A DNA stretch of 64,000 nucleotides from Bradyrhizobium sp. 138 (GTDB taxonomy: Bacteria; Pseudomonadota; Alphaproteobacteria; Rhizobiales; Xanthobacteraceae), in the NCBI RefSeq assembly GCF_023074075.1, contig NZ_JADPKT010000012.1:59492-123491 (forward strand), written 5' to 3'. The notes beneath the pieces are model-generated. The model was not told the DNA's origin. It worked only from the letters and a program-made list of their open reading frames with translations, and did no database searches. Below, piece by piece: positions 50,920-59,539 of this stretch; within the stretch, counting starts at the first letter, position 1, and every line of letters starts with the position of its first letter. The position numbers were made by a program, and so were the translations under genes.

Positions 50920-52251
50920 ATGACGGAGCCGGCCAACCATCTGACACTCACTGATACGGTGATCCGCAACGCAACGCTGCCGCCCGGTAAGTCGCAGCAT
51001 TATCTCCACGACGACAAGCTGCCCGGCTTGGCCTTGCGCATGCGCGCCACCGGCGGCCGGACCTGGGTCTACCTCTTCACCAAGCCGGGGGTGAGGGGGA
51101 CCCAGCGCAAGACCCTCGGCGCGTGGCCCAAATATAGTGAGAAGGCCGCGCGCAAGGCCGCCACCATCGCCGCAGGCGAGGTCGTCAAGGGCTTGGACCC
51201 GAACGACCCGAAGCGCGAGGCGAGGCGGCAACAAGCAGCCGAGAAGCAGCGCACCACGCTCGCGGCCCTCATTGTTGAAGATGGTCCCTACCAGATGTCC
51301 TTGACCGAACGTCAAGTCGTCAACTGGAAGCCAGCAATGTCGGCGCTGCGGCGCGGGCTCAAGGATCACGCCGAGACCGGCGTAGGGGACCTAACGCGAC
51401 GGCAGATCATGGCTGCGGTGGACAAGATTGCCAAGACCGGCAAGCGCGGTGCAGCCAAGGACTTGCGCAAGCACGTGCATACCTTTCTCGAATGGTGTGT
51501 CGGCGAGGGCTATGTCGAGCACAACGTGCTCGCCGGCTATCGCGCGCCCAAGGAAACCCGGGCGCAAAGGGTCGGACGCCGAACGAAGGGGCGCGCTCTG
51601 ACCGATGAGGAAATCATCAAGGTCTGGGATGCATCAGGCAAGCTCGGGGCTTTCGGTCTCCTGGCACGCATGTGCCTGCTTGGCGGCCCGCGCCGCAGCG
51701 AGCCTACCATGATCGAGTGGCGAAAGCACATCATGGACGACCGGATCACCTTCGATGCGGCGTGGACCAAGATGGGACTGCACCACGATGTGCCGCGCAC
51801 TCACCTGGTTGACGAGGTGCTCACGGCCGCGAAACATTTCCAGCGGGCAACCTCCGACTATGTCTTCCCGTCGCCAAAGACCGGCGGCCAGATGTCCGGC
51901 TTCACCAAGATGGTCAACCGCCTGGTCAAGGAAGCGAGCGTCGCCAAGTTCACCATGCACGACTTAAGGCGCAGCTTGCGTACCATCATGTCACGCTGTG
52001 GCTACGACAACGAAATCCAGCGTCTATGTGTTGGGCAAAAGCCCAGCGGAATCGATCAGGTCTACAATCACGACGAACAGTGGATCATCCGCAAGATGGC
52101 CTTTGAAGCTGCTCACGACTACATTGCGGAGTTGGTCGGCGCGAAACGGGTCGGCAAAATCGTGCGCCTTCAGCGGACGAATCCACTTGACCCGATCAAG
52201 GCAGAGCTCCTCGGCCGTCTCCGTGAGCATTATGCGGCTGAGGCGCCTTAG
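50920..52251 (+). CDS. P4-type tyrosine integrase of the right-hand island
   Basis: 443 aa. An N-terminal arm-binding DUF4102-like domain (KLPGLALRMRATGGRTWVYL, TLGAWPKYSEKAARKAATIA) and core-binding helices precede the catalytic domain with Arg I in LLGGPRRSEPTMIEW, the box FTMHDLRRSLRTIMSRCGY, and the Tyr in GIDQVYNHDEQ. The usual second His/Trp is not obvious. Position next to the tRNA-Val repeat identifies tRNA-Val(CAC) as its target. Confidence 0.88.
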   Translation: MTEPANHLTLTDTVIRNATLPPGKSQHYLHDDKLPGLALRMRATGGRTWVYLFTKPGVRGTQRKTLGAWPKYSEKAARKAATIAAGEVVKGLDPNDPKREARRQQAAEKQRTTLAALIVEDGPYQMSLTERQVVNWKPAMSALRRGLKDHAETGVGDLTRRQIMAAVDKIAKTGKRGAAKDLRKHVHTFLEWCVGEGYVEHNVLAGYRAPKETRAQRVGRRTKGRALTDEEIIKVWDASGKLGAFGLLARMCLLGGPRRSEPTMIEWRKHIMDDRITFDAAWTKMGLHHDVPRTHLVDEVLTAAKHFQRATSDYVFPSPKTGGQMSGFTKMVNRLVKEASVAKFTMHDLRRSLRTIMSRCGYDNEIQRLCVGQKPSGIDQVYNHDEQWIIRKMAFEAAHDYIAELVGAKRVGKIVRLQRTNPLDPIKAELLGRLREHYAAEAP

Positions 52252-52555
52252 TGGTCTTGTCGCACTGGGCCAGGTAGTCGCGCACCGCGTCGACACGATA
52301 GAGTGGCCGGCCATCGACGTAGCGCCATTTCAGCGGGTGGTTTGGATCGCGCCGCCACTGCTCCAGCGCGCCAGGCGTGCGCCGGATGACCGCGGCCGTC
52401 TCTAATGCCGTCAAATTGGAGCTACCGGGCAGCGTATCGATATCGAACGTCGCGGGCGGCGGCATGCCACGGTTTTTGCGTGGCCGCTTCGTAGCGTGCA
52501 GCTTCTTGCCACCGTCTGGCAACCCTAATACCTCGATCGGAGTCTTCCCGCCCAT
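52196..52555 (-). CDS. HTH excisionase-like protein
   Basis: 119 aa, overlapping the integrase end by 56 bases tail to tail. The DNA-binding part is NLTALETAAVIRRTPGALEQ, then WRRDPNHPLKWRYVDGRPLY and RVDAVRDYLAQC: a MerR/excisionase-type winged helix. The flanks are basic and Pro-rich. Probable directionality factor for the adjacent integrase. Confidence 0.65.
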   Translation of the reverse strand: MGGKTPIEVLGLPDGGKKLHATKRPRKNRGMPPPATFDIDTLPGSSNLTALETAAVIRRTPGALEQWRRDPNHPLKWRYVDGRPLYRVDAVRDYLAQCDKTTKAPQPHNAHGDGRGALP

Positions 52556-52627
52556 GCCTGCGCCCGAACCGTGACCCGCTGAGGCAATAGAAGCGCAGGC
52601 TTCTTCAGGAACAAAGAGATCTAGAGC

Positions 52628-53013
52628 TTAAGCATAGCTGCCGGGTAGCTGTGGCGTGCAAAAAGGACGAATTGCATCCATTTGCCGAGAGGTGATGGGG
52701 GCTCGTGCGCCCGAGCCGTTGGTGTACTTGACCGCGAGGTTCGCGGTTGACTCCGTGAGCACGTTTGCACCCGCTACCAGCTTAAGCTGAGCGGAGATGA
52801 ACTCCAGAACCTTGCCTAAACCGGGAGCGGCAACCAAGGTCTTCGGCGTAGCGCGAAGTGCCTTAATGTCCGCGTTGGTGAGCGTGACGATCGTTACGTG
52901 GATGAGGGGAGTAAGGCATAGGTAGTCTTGTCAACGTCATCGGTCGTGGTCATTCCGACCGCGGTAAAGCCGATACCCAGGCCTGAGCCGACCTTCACTC
53001 CGTTGATCGTGAC
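52628..53013 (-). pseudogene. Phage capsid-region protein fragments
   Basis: In one frame 53013-52894 reads GVKVGSGLGIGFTAVGMTTT and DDVDKTTYALLPSST before a stop. In another, 52918-52628 reads HVTIVTLTNADIKALRATPK, LVAAPGLGKVLEFISAQLKL and STANLAVKYTNGSGA. The second block matches a family of small phage proteins I know from head-tail regions (TLT..Q.KAL..TP..LV.APG.GK...V, LAVKYT.GSG). No ATG starts either block. Confidence 0.5.
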
Positions 53014-53124
53014 CTAACTGATAATACCTCTAGTATGCACTACACTGCGCGCTCCTTCGGCGCTCGCTCCTTCTTAGGTGTGCATACGGCGCACGTAATC
53101 GCCGGAGAAATCGAAGTCAGATAG

Positions 53125-53615
53125 CTACTGCTGCCCGGCTGGAAGGACGTCGGCAACTTTAGTGGACGTATTGTTTGCAGGTGCCTGCACAGGTGACCAT
53201 TTGACCGGCTCAATGAGCAGCTCGTCTGGCGTTTCGGTTTTCTTCATCAGCACGGAGCCGTATTTGCTCTCTTGCGCTGGAAGTCGTCGATCGTGGCTCC
53301 GAAGTTATTATCCTTCATCCACTGGTGAAGCTCTTTTTCGACGGCAAGTGAGAAGATGTAATCTCCGTTGGTGGCGTGTGCTTCGATGCTTTTGCGATCG
53401 ATGTTCTTCGCGCCATTCGAGATCGACGATGAAGTTTCCGATGTTGCGGAAGCGTTCGGATCGTCCGTCTAGGTATTTCGATCGAATGTAGTGGCCGATT
53501 GTTTGACAGTTTCGGACATCGAAAATTCGATGTTGTCGGAGATTGTGATCGATCCGTTTTCGTATTCGGAGAGGTGGTCGTCTGAGAGCGCGAATAGCTC
53601 GTTGAATTCGTCCAT
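53125..53615 (-). pseudogene. Phage-type protein with several frameshifts
   Basis: From the ATG at 53615: DEFNELFALSDDHLSEYENG and ISDNIEFSMSETVKQS. Shift to GHYIRSKYLDGRSERFRNIG and NFIVDLEWREEHRS; shift back to KSIEAHATNGDYIFSLAVEK and ELHQWMKDNNFGATIDDFQ; third shift to AQESKYGSVLMKKTETPDEL and LIEPVKW, ending TAG at 53125-53127. Joined, it is one ~165-aa protein. Without the shifts the first frame meets an amber codon near 53470. Its base composition is poorer in GC than its surroundings. Confidence 0.5.
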
Positions 53616-53861
53616 GTTTGAAGTGTACCGCACGTGTGCGTGAGCGTGCGATTTGGTGGGGATAATTGCGTGGTATTTGGCGCGGAAAGCTTGCTAAACA
53701 CGCTGTGGCGTGACCAGGCCAGAAACCAAAGTTGTAATGGAATCAAGGGCCTGTGACCGAAAGTGAGCACGGATTGACGGGAAAACCCGCGAATCATAGT
53801 ATGCTGGCCCCGGCAGGTGCCCCCCAGAGCTGACACTCTGAGGGGCGTGGTCCTGGAGGAC

Positions 53862-54002
53862 CTACTTGCCGACATTATCTCGGGGTGTCTTCCATTCGTG
53901 GTAGACGCCCCGAGCCGTTTCGAAGACCATCATGCCGGCGTTGATCGCCACGATAGTCATCGATGCCGCCAGGACCACCTTCCAGCAAAGAAGCCAATTC
54001 AT
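53862..54002 (-). CDS. Small membrane protein, 46 aa
   Basis: The ATG at 54002 follows a strong AAAGGAGGGAG ribosome site. One helix (LLCWKVVLAASMTIVAINAG) then a polar tail (ETARGVYHEWKTPRDNVGK). The strong ribosome site makes it likely to be expressed. It reads away from the GANTC-rich tract to its right. Confidence 0.55.
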   Translation of the reverse strand: MNWLLCWKVVLAASMTIVAINAGMMVFETARGVYHEWKTPRDNVGK

Positions 54003-54113
54003 GGCTCCCTCCTTTCCAGCGGTTGACGAAATTGCACCTGATCTAAGAATCAGACATTGCTGTCTCAAATCACTCGACTAGGTGTACCCCTAACCAAATA
54101 TGGCTTTGGTTTC

Positions 54114-54343
54114 GAGTCAATGTACATTTTGTTGTCCCGTTCCATCAGCTTGATTCCACTCACAGAATCGATCCTAGGTCCTATCATCGATTCGGCCGTG
54201 ATTCGTCAAAAACGTCGATAAATCCAGACTCGATGCCGATTCCTAACGAGTCGACCCGCACGATTCTGTGGATACGATTCCGAGCCTTGACGGTTCGAAT
54301 CCTTTAAACAGCACGCGATTCGGAATCCTTTTTCGAAGGATTC
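54114..54343. other. Cluster of 14 GANTC sites
   Basis: GANTC, the CcrM methylation site of alphaproteobacteria, starts at 54114, 54152, 54165, 54189, 54200, 54227, 54238, 54248, 54262, 54276, 54297, 54317, 54323 and 54339. About one would be expected in 230 random bp. Several lie in GATTCG or CGAATC, and the last two flank a hairpin (GAATCCTT-TTTCG-AAGGATTC). The tract is the core of a gene-free interval (54003-55051). It could be a methylation-sensitive switch, an origin, or repeat-derived DNA. Confidence 0.8.
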
Positions 54344-55051
54344 GTACGACGCTTCGAAAGGGTCGCTTGTTCATGCGTCGGCCTGGCTGCTCATGTGTGA
54401 CCATCAAGCTGTCCTCGCTAATCCGTCGATCATGATCGACCACGGGCGAGAGGACGAGTTAGCCTTCCCGTTCGATCCCAAGCGTTACCGGAAATTCCAT
54501 GGTTCAAGATCGTGCCAAATCTCCAACGAGGGGCACGAACATAATCTTTCTAAACGCGAATTTTGGGGCGGCGCTCCATCGAACATTGGTGTTCAGTGTC
54601 TCCACGGAATACGGGCTAGCCATTCCTTCGGTGACGGTGATGAGGACTGTCGAACGCAGCCAGTCCCGACGCGGATGCCGGTGAGATCCTCTGATTATTT
54701 CCCGCGCCGCACGCGACGATCGAATATGCGACGCGGTGGCGCCAGGATACGTTGCCCCGTCCGAGTGGCCTCGGAAGTGAAGCTTCCCACGCCGATGTTA
54801 AAACCGATCGATGGGCTGTTCTTTCCGTCGACCGATCGCCGATGTCCGCGCGTCGCGAGGCGCTGCTTTTGCGGTATTGGGGTGGTCGTAATGGGCAGGC
54901 TCTCGATAGGAAGGCGGGGCCATCAACCAACGCTTTCCTTGATAGTCCAAAGACGCAGAATGTCTGGTCATCCTAGGACTTGAACAACGGGAGGGTGGAG
55001 GTCCACAATGTGGGGTTGAATACGACAACCCACGGGAGGAGGATCGGGCAG

Positions 55052-56776
55052 GTGAGCTATAAGCCGAGTTCGTTGTTTAGGCTAATTGAGGAACTCAACC
55101 GCAGCATTTTCTTGCCGCACATCCAGCGCCCTTTTGTTTGGGAAGAGGATCAAATGCTGCGGCTGTTCGATAGCCTGATGCGCAATTACCCGATCCAGAC
55201 ATTTTTATTTTGGCGTACCAAGGACGAGATCAAGGCGCGCAAATTCATGGAGCGCGTCGAATGGGATGCGGACCTCAGCGATTTTTACGATCCTGGCAAA
55301 AGCAAGAAGGACGTAGAGAAGGTCTTCGTGCTTGACGGGCAGCAGCGTCTCCAAACGCTCTACGCGCTTTTTTGCGGCGCAATCACTTCCGCCGACAATC
55401 GCAGGGCAGAAGCGTATTTCGACATCACAAGCGGGATTGTCCCGGATGAGCGCGGATTGTTGCACCGCGTCCAGTTCTCGGCTGAGCCGCTCCAGCTTCC
55501 CTGGTACCGCATCGCCGATGCGATAAGTCGCGATGGACAACGAAACTCGGAGGAAGTAGCCGACCGCATCAATTCCTCCATGGATAATTTGAACGCCACG
55601 GCCCCGCCAGACAAGCGGGAGGCGCCCCCGCAAGCCAAGGAGCGGGAGAAACGTGTGCGTCGGAATTCCGGCCAGTTGCTATCGCTGCTCCGGGAGGAAA
55701 AGCACTTCTGGATTCAGGAGCTCGATGGCGTCGCGAACGAATATCCGTATGACAGGATTCTCGACATCTTTGTCCGGGTGAATTCGGGCGGCACGAAACT
55801 AGATGCGTCCGACCTCATGTTCGCAGCCATGAAGGAGGCGTGGTCCGACGTCGAAGAGGTCATCGAGCAGACGACCGAGATGTTGAACGGCACCAATCTG
55901 CAATTCGACAAGACTTTCCCGCTAAAATGTCTGCTCGTGGCGCACGGCCGTGGCGCAGAAGCATCCCCCGAAAAATTCACGGGTCCGGATGGCGATGGGT
56001 TGATGTCCGCCATCAATACGAATTGGGCAAGGGCGGAGCAGGCCTTCCAGGAATTGCGGGATTTCCTCAAGAACGACCTGAAGATTTATGCCGACAAGGT
56101 GATACGAAGCTACAACAGCTTCATTCCCCTGTTCGACTTCCTCTATCATAACCCCAAACCCAACGAGGCGACCCGCACGCTCCTGAAGGCCTATCACTAC
56201 AAGGCGCAGTTGTTCGGCTGGTATTCTCAAGGCACGGACACCGTCGTGAACGCGCTCCACACGATCGTTGGCAAGCCGAGCCCCGGCGGATTCCCGATGA
56301 CGGAGATCAAAGACTATTTCAAGAAGCGCGGCTCGGCGACAGAGCTAACGCGCGCGCATATGAATGAAACGCGCTTGCGCTTTATCCTTTTGAACCAGGT
56401 CTACGTCGACCAGATGGGCGCGTCTCCTTTCGATGTAAAATTCAAGGGCAACGATCCTCATGTCGATCATATTTATCCGCAGAGCATGCTGCGATCAAAA
56501 TTGGGTTTCTTAAGTGCTGATATCAACCATCTCGGTAATCTGCGATTTATGGGAGCGACTGACAACATCCGCAAAAAGGCTGAGCTGCCTGCCGCGTATT
56601 TTGCCCGAATGAAGGCTGGAGGAATGGACATCACCAAGCACCTCCTCCTAGCCGACTATGCTGGTGATCCGTCGAAACTCGCCTTCGACAACGCGTCGTA
56701 TAAGGAATTCCGGGACCTTCGTTTTGAGCGGATGTGGGATATCTTGTCGTCAACAACGAATCCTGAAGTCACGTAA
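55052..56776 (+). CDS. DUF262/HNH (GmrSD-like) restriction-type protein
   Basis: 574 aa from the GTG at 55052, with GGGAGGAGG upstream; the frame is open to 54980. The N-terminal DUF262 (ParB-like) domain shows SIFLPHIQRPFVWEEDQM and VFVLDGQQRLQTLYALF, holding the DGQQR nucleotide-binding motif (residues 95-99). The middle is helical (FVRVNSGGTKLDASDLMFAA). The C-terminal His-Me-type HNH/DUF1524 domain has PHVDHIYPQSM and NHLGNLRFMGATDN. GmrSD enzymes cut DNA with modified cytosines using NTP. First gene of the candidate defence operon. Confidence 0.82.
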   Translation: MSYKPSSLFRLIEELNRSIFLPHIQRPFVWEEDQMLRLFDSLMRNYPIQTFLFWRTKDEIKARKFMERVEWDADLSDFYDPGKSKKDVEKVFVLDGQQRLQTLYALFCGAITSADNRRAEAYFDITSGIVPDERGLLHRVQFSAEPLQLPWYRIADAISRDGQRNSEEVADRINSSMDNLNATAPPDKREAPPQAKEREKRVRRNSGQLLSLLREEKHFWIQELDGVANEYPYDRILDIFVRVNSGGTKLDASDLMFAAMKEAWSDVEEVIEQTTEMLNGTNLQFDKTFPLKCLLVAHGRGAEASPEKFTGPDGDGLMSAINTNWARAEQAFQELRDFLKNDLKIYADKVIRSYNSFIPLFDFLYHNPKPNEATRTLLKAYHYKAQLFGWYSQGTDTVVNALHTIVGKPSPGGFPMTEIKDYFKKRGSATELTRAHMNETRLRFILLNQVYVDQMGASPFDVKFKGNDPHVDHIYPQSMLRSKLGFLSADINHLGNLRFMGATDNIRKKAELPAAYFARMKAGGMDITKHLLLADYAGDPSKLAFDNASYKEFRDLRFERMWDILSSTTNPEVT

Positions 56777-56809
56777 CAAGCAACGTCCCTTAAGCGGTTA
56801 AACAGCACC

Positions 56810-56983
56810 ATGTCGACTATTCACGAGAATATCGTCGAGAAGCTCATTGCGGAGCTGACCGACAAAAAGTCACTTAGCGCAGAAAAGATCAAGGCGCTGC
56901 ACAGTCTGCTGATCGCCGAGGGGAAACTGCGTCCGGACGATCTCATTCAGTTGTTTTCGTCCGACGACGGTGAGGTCGCATGA
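56810..56983 (+). CDS. Small helical protein of the defence operon, 57 aa
   Basis: The ATG at 56810 gives MSTIHENIVEKLIAELTDKK, SLSAEKIKALHSLLIAEGKL and RPDDLIQLFSSDDGEVA. Its stop overlaps the ATPase start in an ATGA arrangement, so they are translationally coupled. Position between a nuclease-type gene and an SMC-like ATPase is that of the middle component in three-component ATPase systems, though it is smaller than most. Probably an adaptor for the ATPase. Confidence 0.65.
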   Translation: MSTIHENIVEKLIAELTDKKSLSAEKIKALHSLLIAEGKLRPDDLIQLFSSDDGEVA

Positions 56984-59430
56984 TCAAGATTGTCGCGGCT
57001 CATATCGAAGAAGTCCGGGGTATCCGCAAGCTGGATATCCGGCTTGACCAGGCAACGTTCGCGATTTCGGGACCTAACGGGTCGGGCAAAAGCGGCGTGA
57101 TCGACGCAATTGAATTTGCATTGACCGGGCAAATCGGCCGGTTGACGGGGCCCGGTACAAAGGACCTTTCCGTCAGCGAGCATGGGCCCCACGTCGACAA
57201 GGTGAAGTTTCCCGATGCTGCCTTTGTCAAGCTGGAGGTGTATTTTCCGTCCCTGAAGAAGGCCGCATCCATCACGCGCCAGGTGTCGGCACCGAAGAAG
57301 CCTGTAATCACTCCAAAGGATCCTGCCATCAAGGCGGCATTCGATGAGATCGCCTCGCATCCTGAGATCACGCTGTCTCGCCGTGAGATCCTGCGGCTCA
57401 TTTTGGTAGAGCCAACGAAGCGGTCGGACGAGATCCAGACAATTCTCAAGCTGGATGCGGTCGGGCAAACTCGCGGTGCCCTGAATACGGCCCACAATCG
57501 GCTGCAGACCGCACTGAAGGCCACTGAGGGCCAGGCATTGTCAAGCCGCGACACGCTTGCGCGGCATCTCAATATTGGCGAGTTCAGGCCCGAAGAAATC
57601 CTTACCTCGGTCAATGCCCGGCGCCAAACGCTAAACCTGCCTGAGATCGCCAAGCTCGCGGCGGACACGAAGCTGGATCAGGGGTTGTCAGAACCTGGCA
57701 AGGATCCAGACTTCAACAAGCAGGCTGTGCTCAGGGACCTCAACGCGGTGTGAGAGGGGATTTCAGTACTTCCCAAGGCCGGAACGCCTGCAGCGGATGC
57801 CATCCTCGCAGCCATTTCCCGGCTTGAGTCCGATCCATCGCTGCTCAGTGCCCTTCATCATCGTGCTTTGGTCGAGCACGGACTTGACCTTGTCGACGGC
57901 CCGCTCTGCCCGCTGTGCGATCACCGCTGGGCCGACGAAGATCATCTCCGGAGCCACCTGGCCGCGAAACTCGCGAAGTCGGAGGAAGCTGCGACGTTGC
58001 AGGGAGCGATGCTCTCCTCCGCGGGCGATCTTTCCCGCGAGTGCGCCAAGCTACGGGAGCTGCTCGTGGCTGGCTACCGCGTCGCGGCTGGCCAGAATCA
58101 TGCTGCTTCGCGATTGGCGATTGAGGGATGGGGTAAGGAACTCGAAGGGCTGCGGGCTGATCTTGGTAAAATGGAGGGTATCATTGGCCTGAAGCCGCGT
58201 CTGACGTCCGGCTGGGCCGGACCTCCGAAGGACTTCGCCGACGTCCTTGCATCGCTGGTGGCCACCGTGGAGTCCAAGCCGGATCAAACGGCAACCGTGG
58301 ATGCGCAGACGTTTCTCTCGGCCGCACAGCTTCGGCTTGATGATTATCGCGAGGCAATGCGACGGAAGCAGCGCGCCGAGGCTGCAAGCCAAGCTGCGAA
58401 AGTGGCTTATGATGCTTACTGCACCGTGATGGAAGAGGAGCTCGATGCGCTCTATCAGGATGTGCAGGAAGACTTCAGCACCTTCTATCGCCTGATCAAC
58501 GAGGGCGATGAGGAGAAATTCACAGCCAAATTGTCGCCGACCGCTGGCAAGCTGGATTTCTCGGTGAACTTCTACGAACGGGGCCTCTTCCCGCCTGCGG
58601 CCTTTCACAGTGAGAGGCATCAGGACGGCATGGGCGTTTGCCTATACCTTGCTTTGATGAAGCGTCTCTCGGGAGACAAATTCACGCTCGCCCTCCTCGA
58701 CGACGTCGTGATGTCCGTTGACTCAGGTCATCGGTACCAGTTCTGCAAGCTGCTCAAGACGCATTTTACGAACACGCAGTTCGTCATCACGACGCATGAC
58801 CGATTGTGGGCGGAGCAGATGCGATCGGCTGGGCTGGTGACGGGCAAGACATCGCTCTCGTTTCACGGATGGACTGTGGAAACGGGGCCCCTCGTCGAGT
58901 CCAATGCAGAAGTATGGGACGATATCGCGGCAGCTCTTGCGAAGAATAAAGTGCCTGAGGCGGCAGGGACGCTTCGCCGGCACCTGGAGTTTGTCGCGCG
59001 GCGTTTGGCGGACAATCTTGGGGCAAGCCCGATTTTCAAATCGGATGGAAATTACGAACTGGGTGAACTCCTGCCGAGCGTTCTGGTGCGGCTGCGCGAA
59101 TTGTGCGGCAAGGCGGCCGATGCGGCTCAGTCATGGGGAAACAGTGCTGAGAAGGATGCCGCTCTGGAGCGGAAGAAGTTGCTTTCGACGTGCAACGGCG
59201 CCGTCAATGTCGAACAATGGGCCGTGAATAAGGCGGTTCACTACAACGAGTGGGCCAACTTCGGGCGCAAGGATTTTGAACCGGTGATTGCTGCCTTTCT
59301 TGAACTCCTCGGTTGCTTCCGGTGCGATGGATGCGAGTCGTGGCTATATATCACGCCACGCGGCCATCCGGATTCCGTGCGCTGCTCGTGCAGCCGCGTG
59401 AACCTGAATCTCAAATCGAAGGGGAAGTAA
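56980..59430 (+). pseudogene. Rad50/SMC-like ATPase interrupted by in-frame TGA
   Basis: One reading frame of 816 codons broken only by TGA at 57751-57753 (…DLNAV, stop, EGISVLPKAG…); CGA would restore it. N-part: Walker A in FAISGPNGSGKSGVIDAIEF. Middle: zinc-hook-like GPLCPLCDHRWADEDHLRSH. C-part: signature HQDGMGVCLYLALMKRLSGD, Walker B ALLDDVVMSVDSGHRYQF, then a ~190-aa extension ending in a Cys cluster (CFRCDGCESW, RCSCS). Such ATPases sense DNA ends or foreign DNA in Lamassu, ABC-3C and similar systems. With the stop, the two halves could only work if both are translated and reassemble, or by readthrough. Confidence 0.8.
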
Positions 59431-59539
59431 GCTGTTGTTTGGCGTACTGCCCAGGCGTCATTTCAGAAATTGGGTGTGGACTACGACAGCACTTTACTCG
59501 CTATTTGACCTTCCCTGCGCGGCTTCCTAGCTTTGGACC

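Noticed and set aside
54393..54983. Plus-strand frame of 196 codons before the DUF262 gene
   Set aside because: It has no domain, mixed codon bias and no ribosome site; the interval looks intergenic and overlaps the edge of the GANTC-rich tract.
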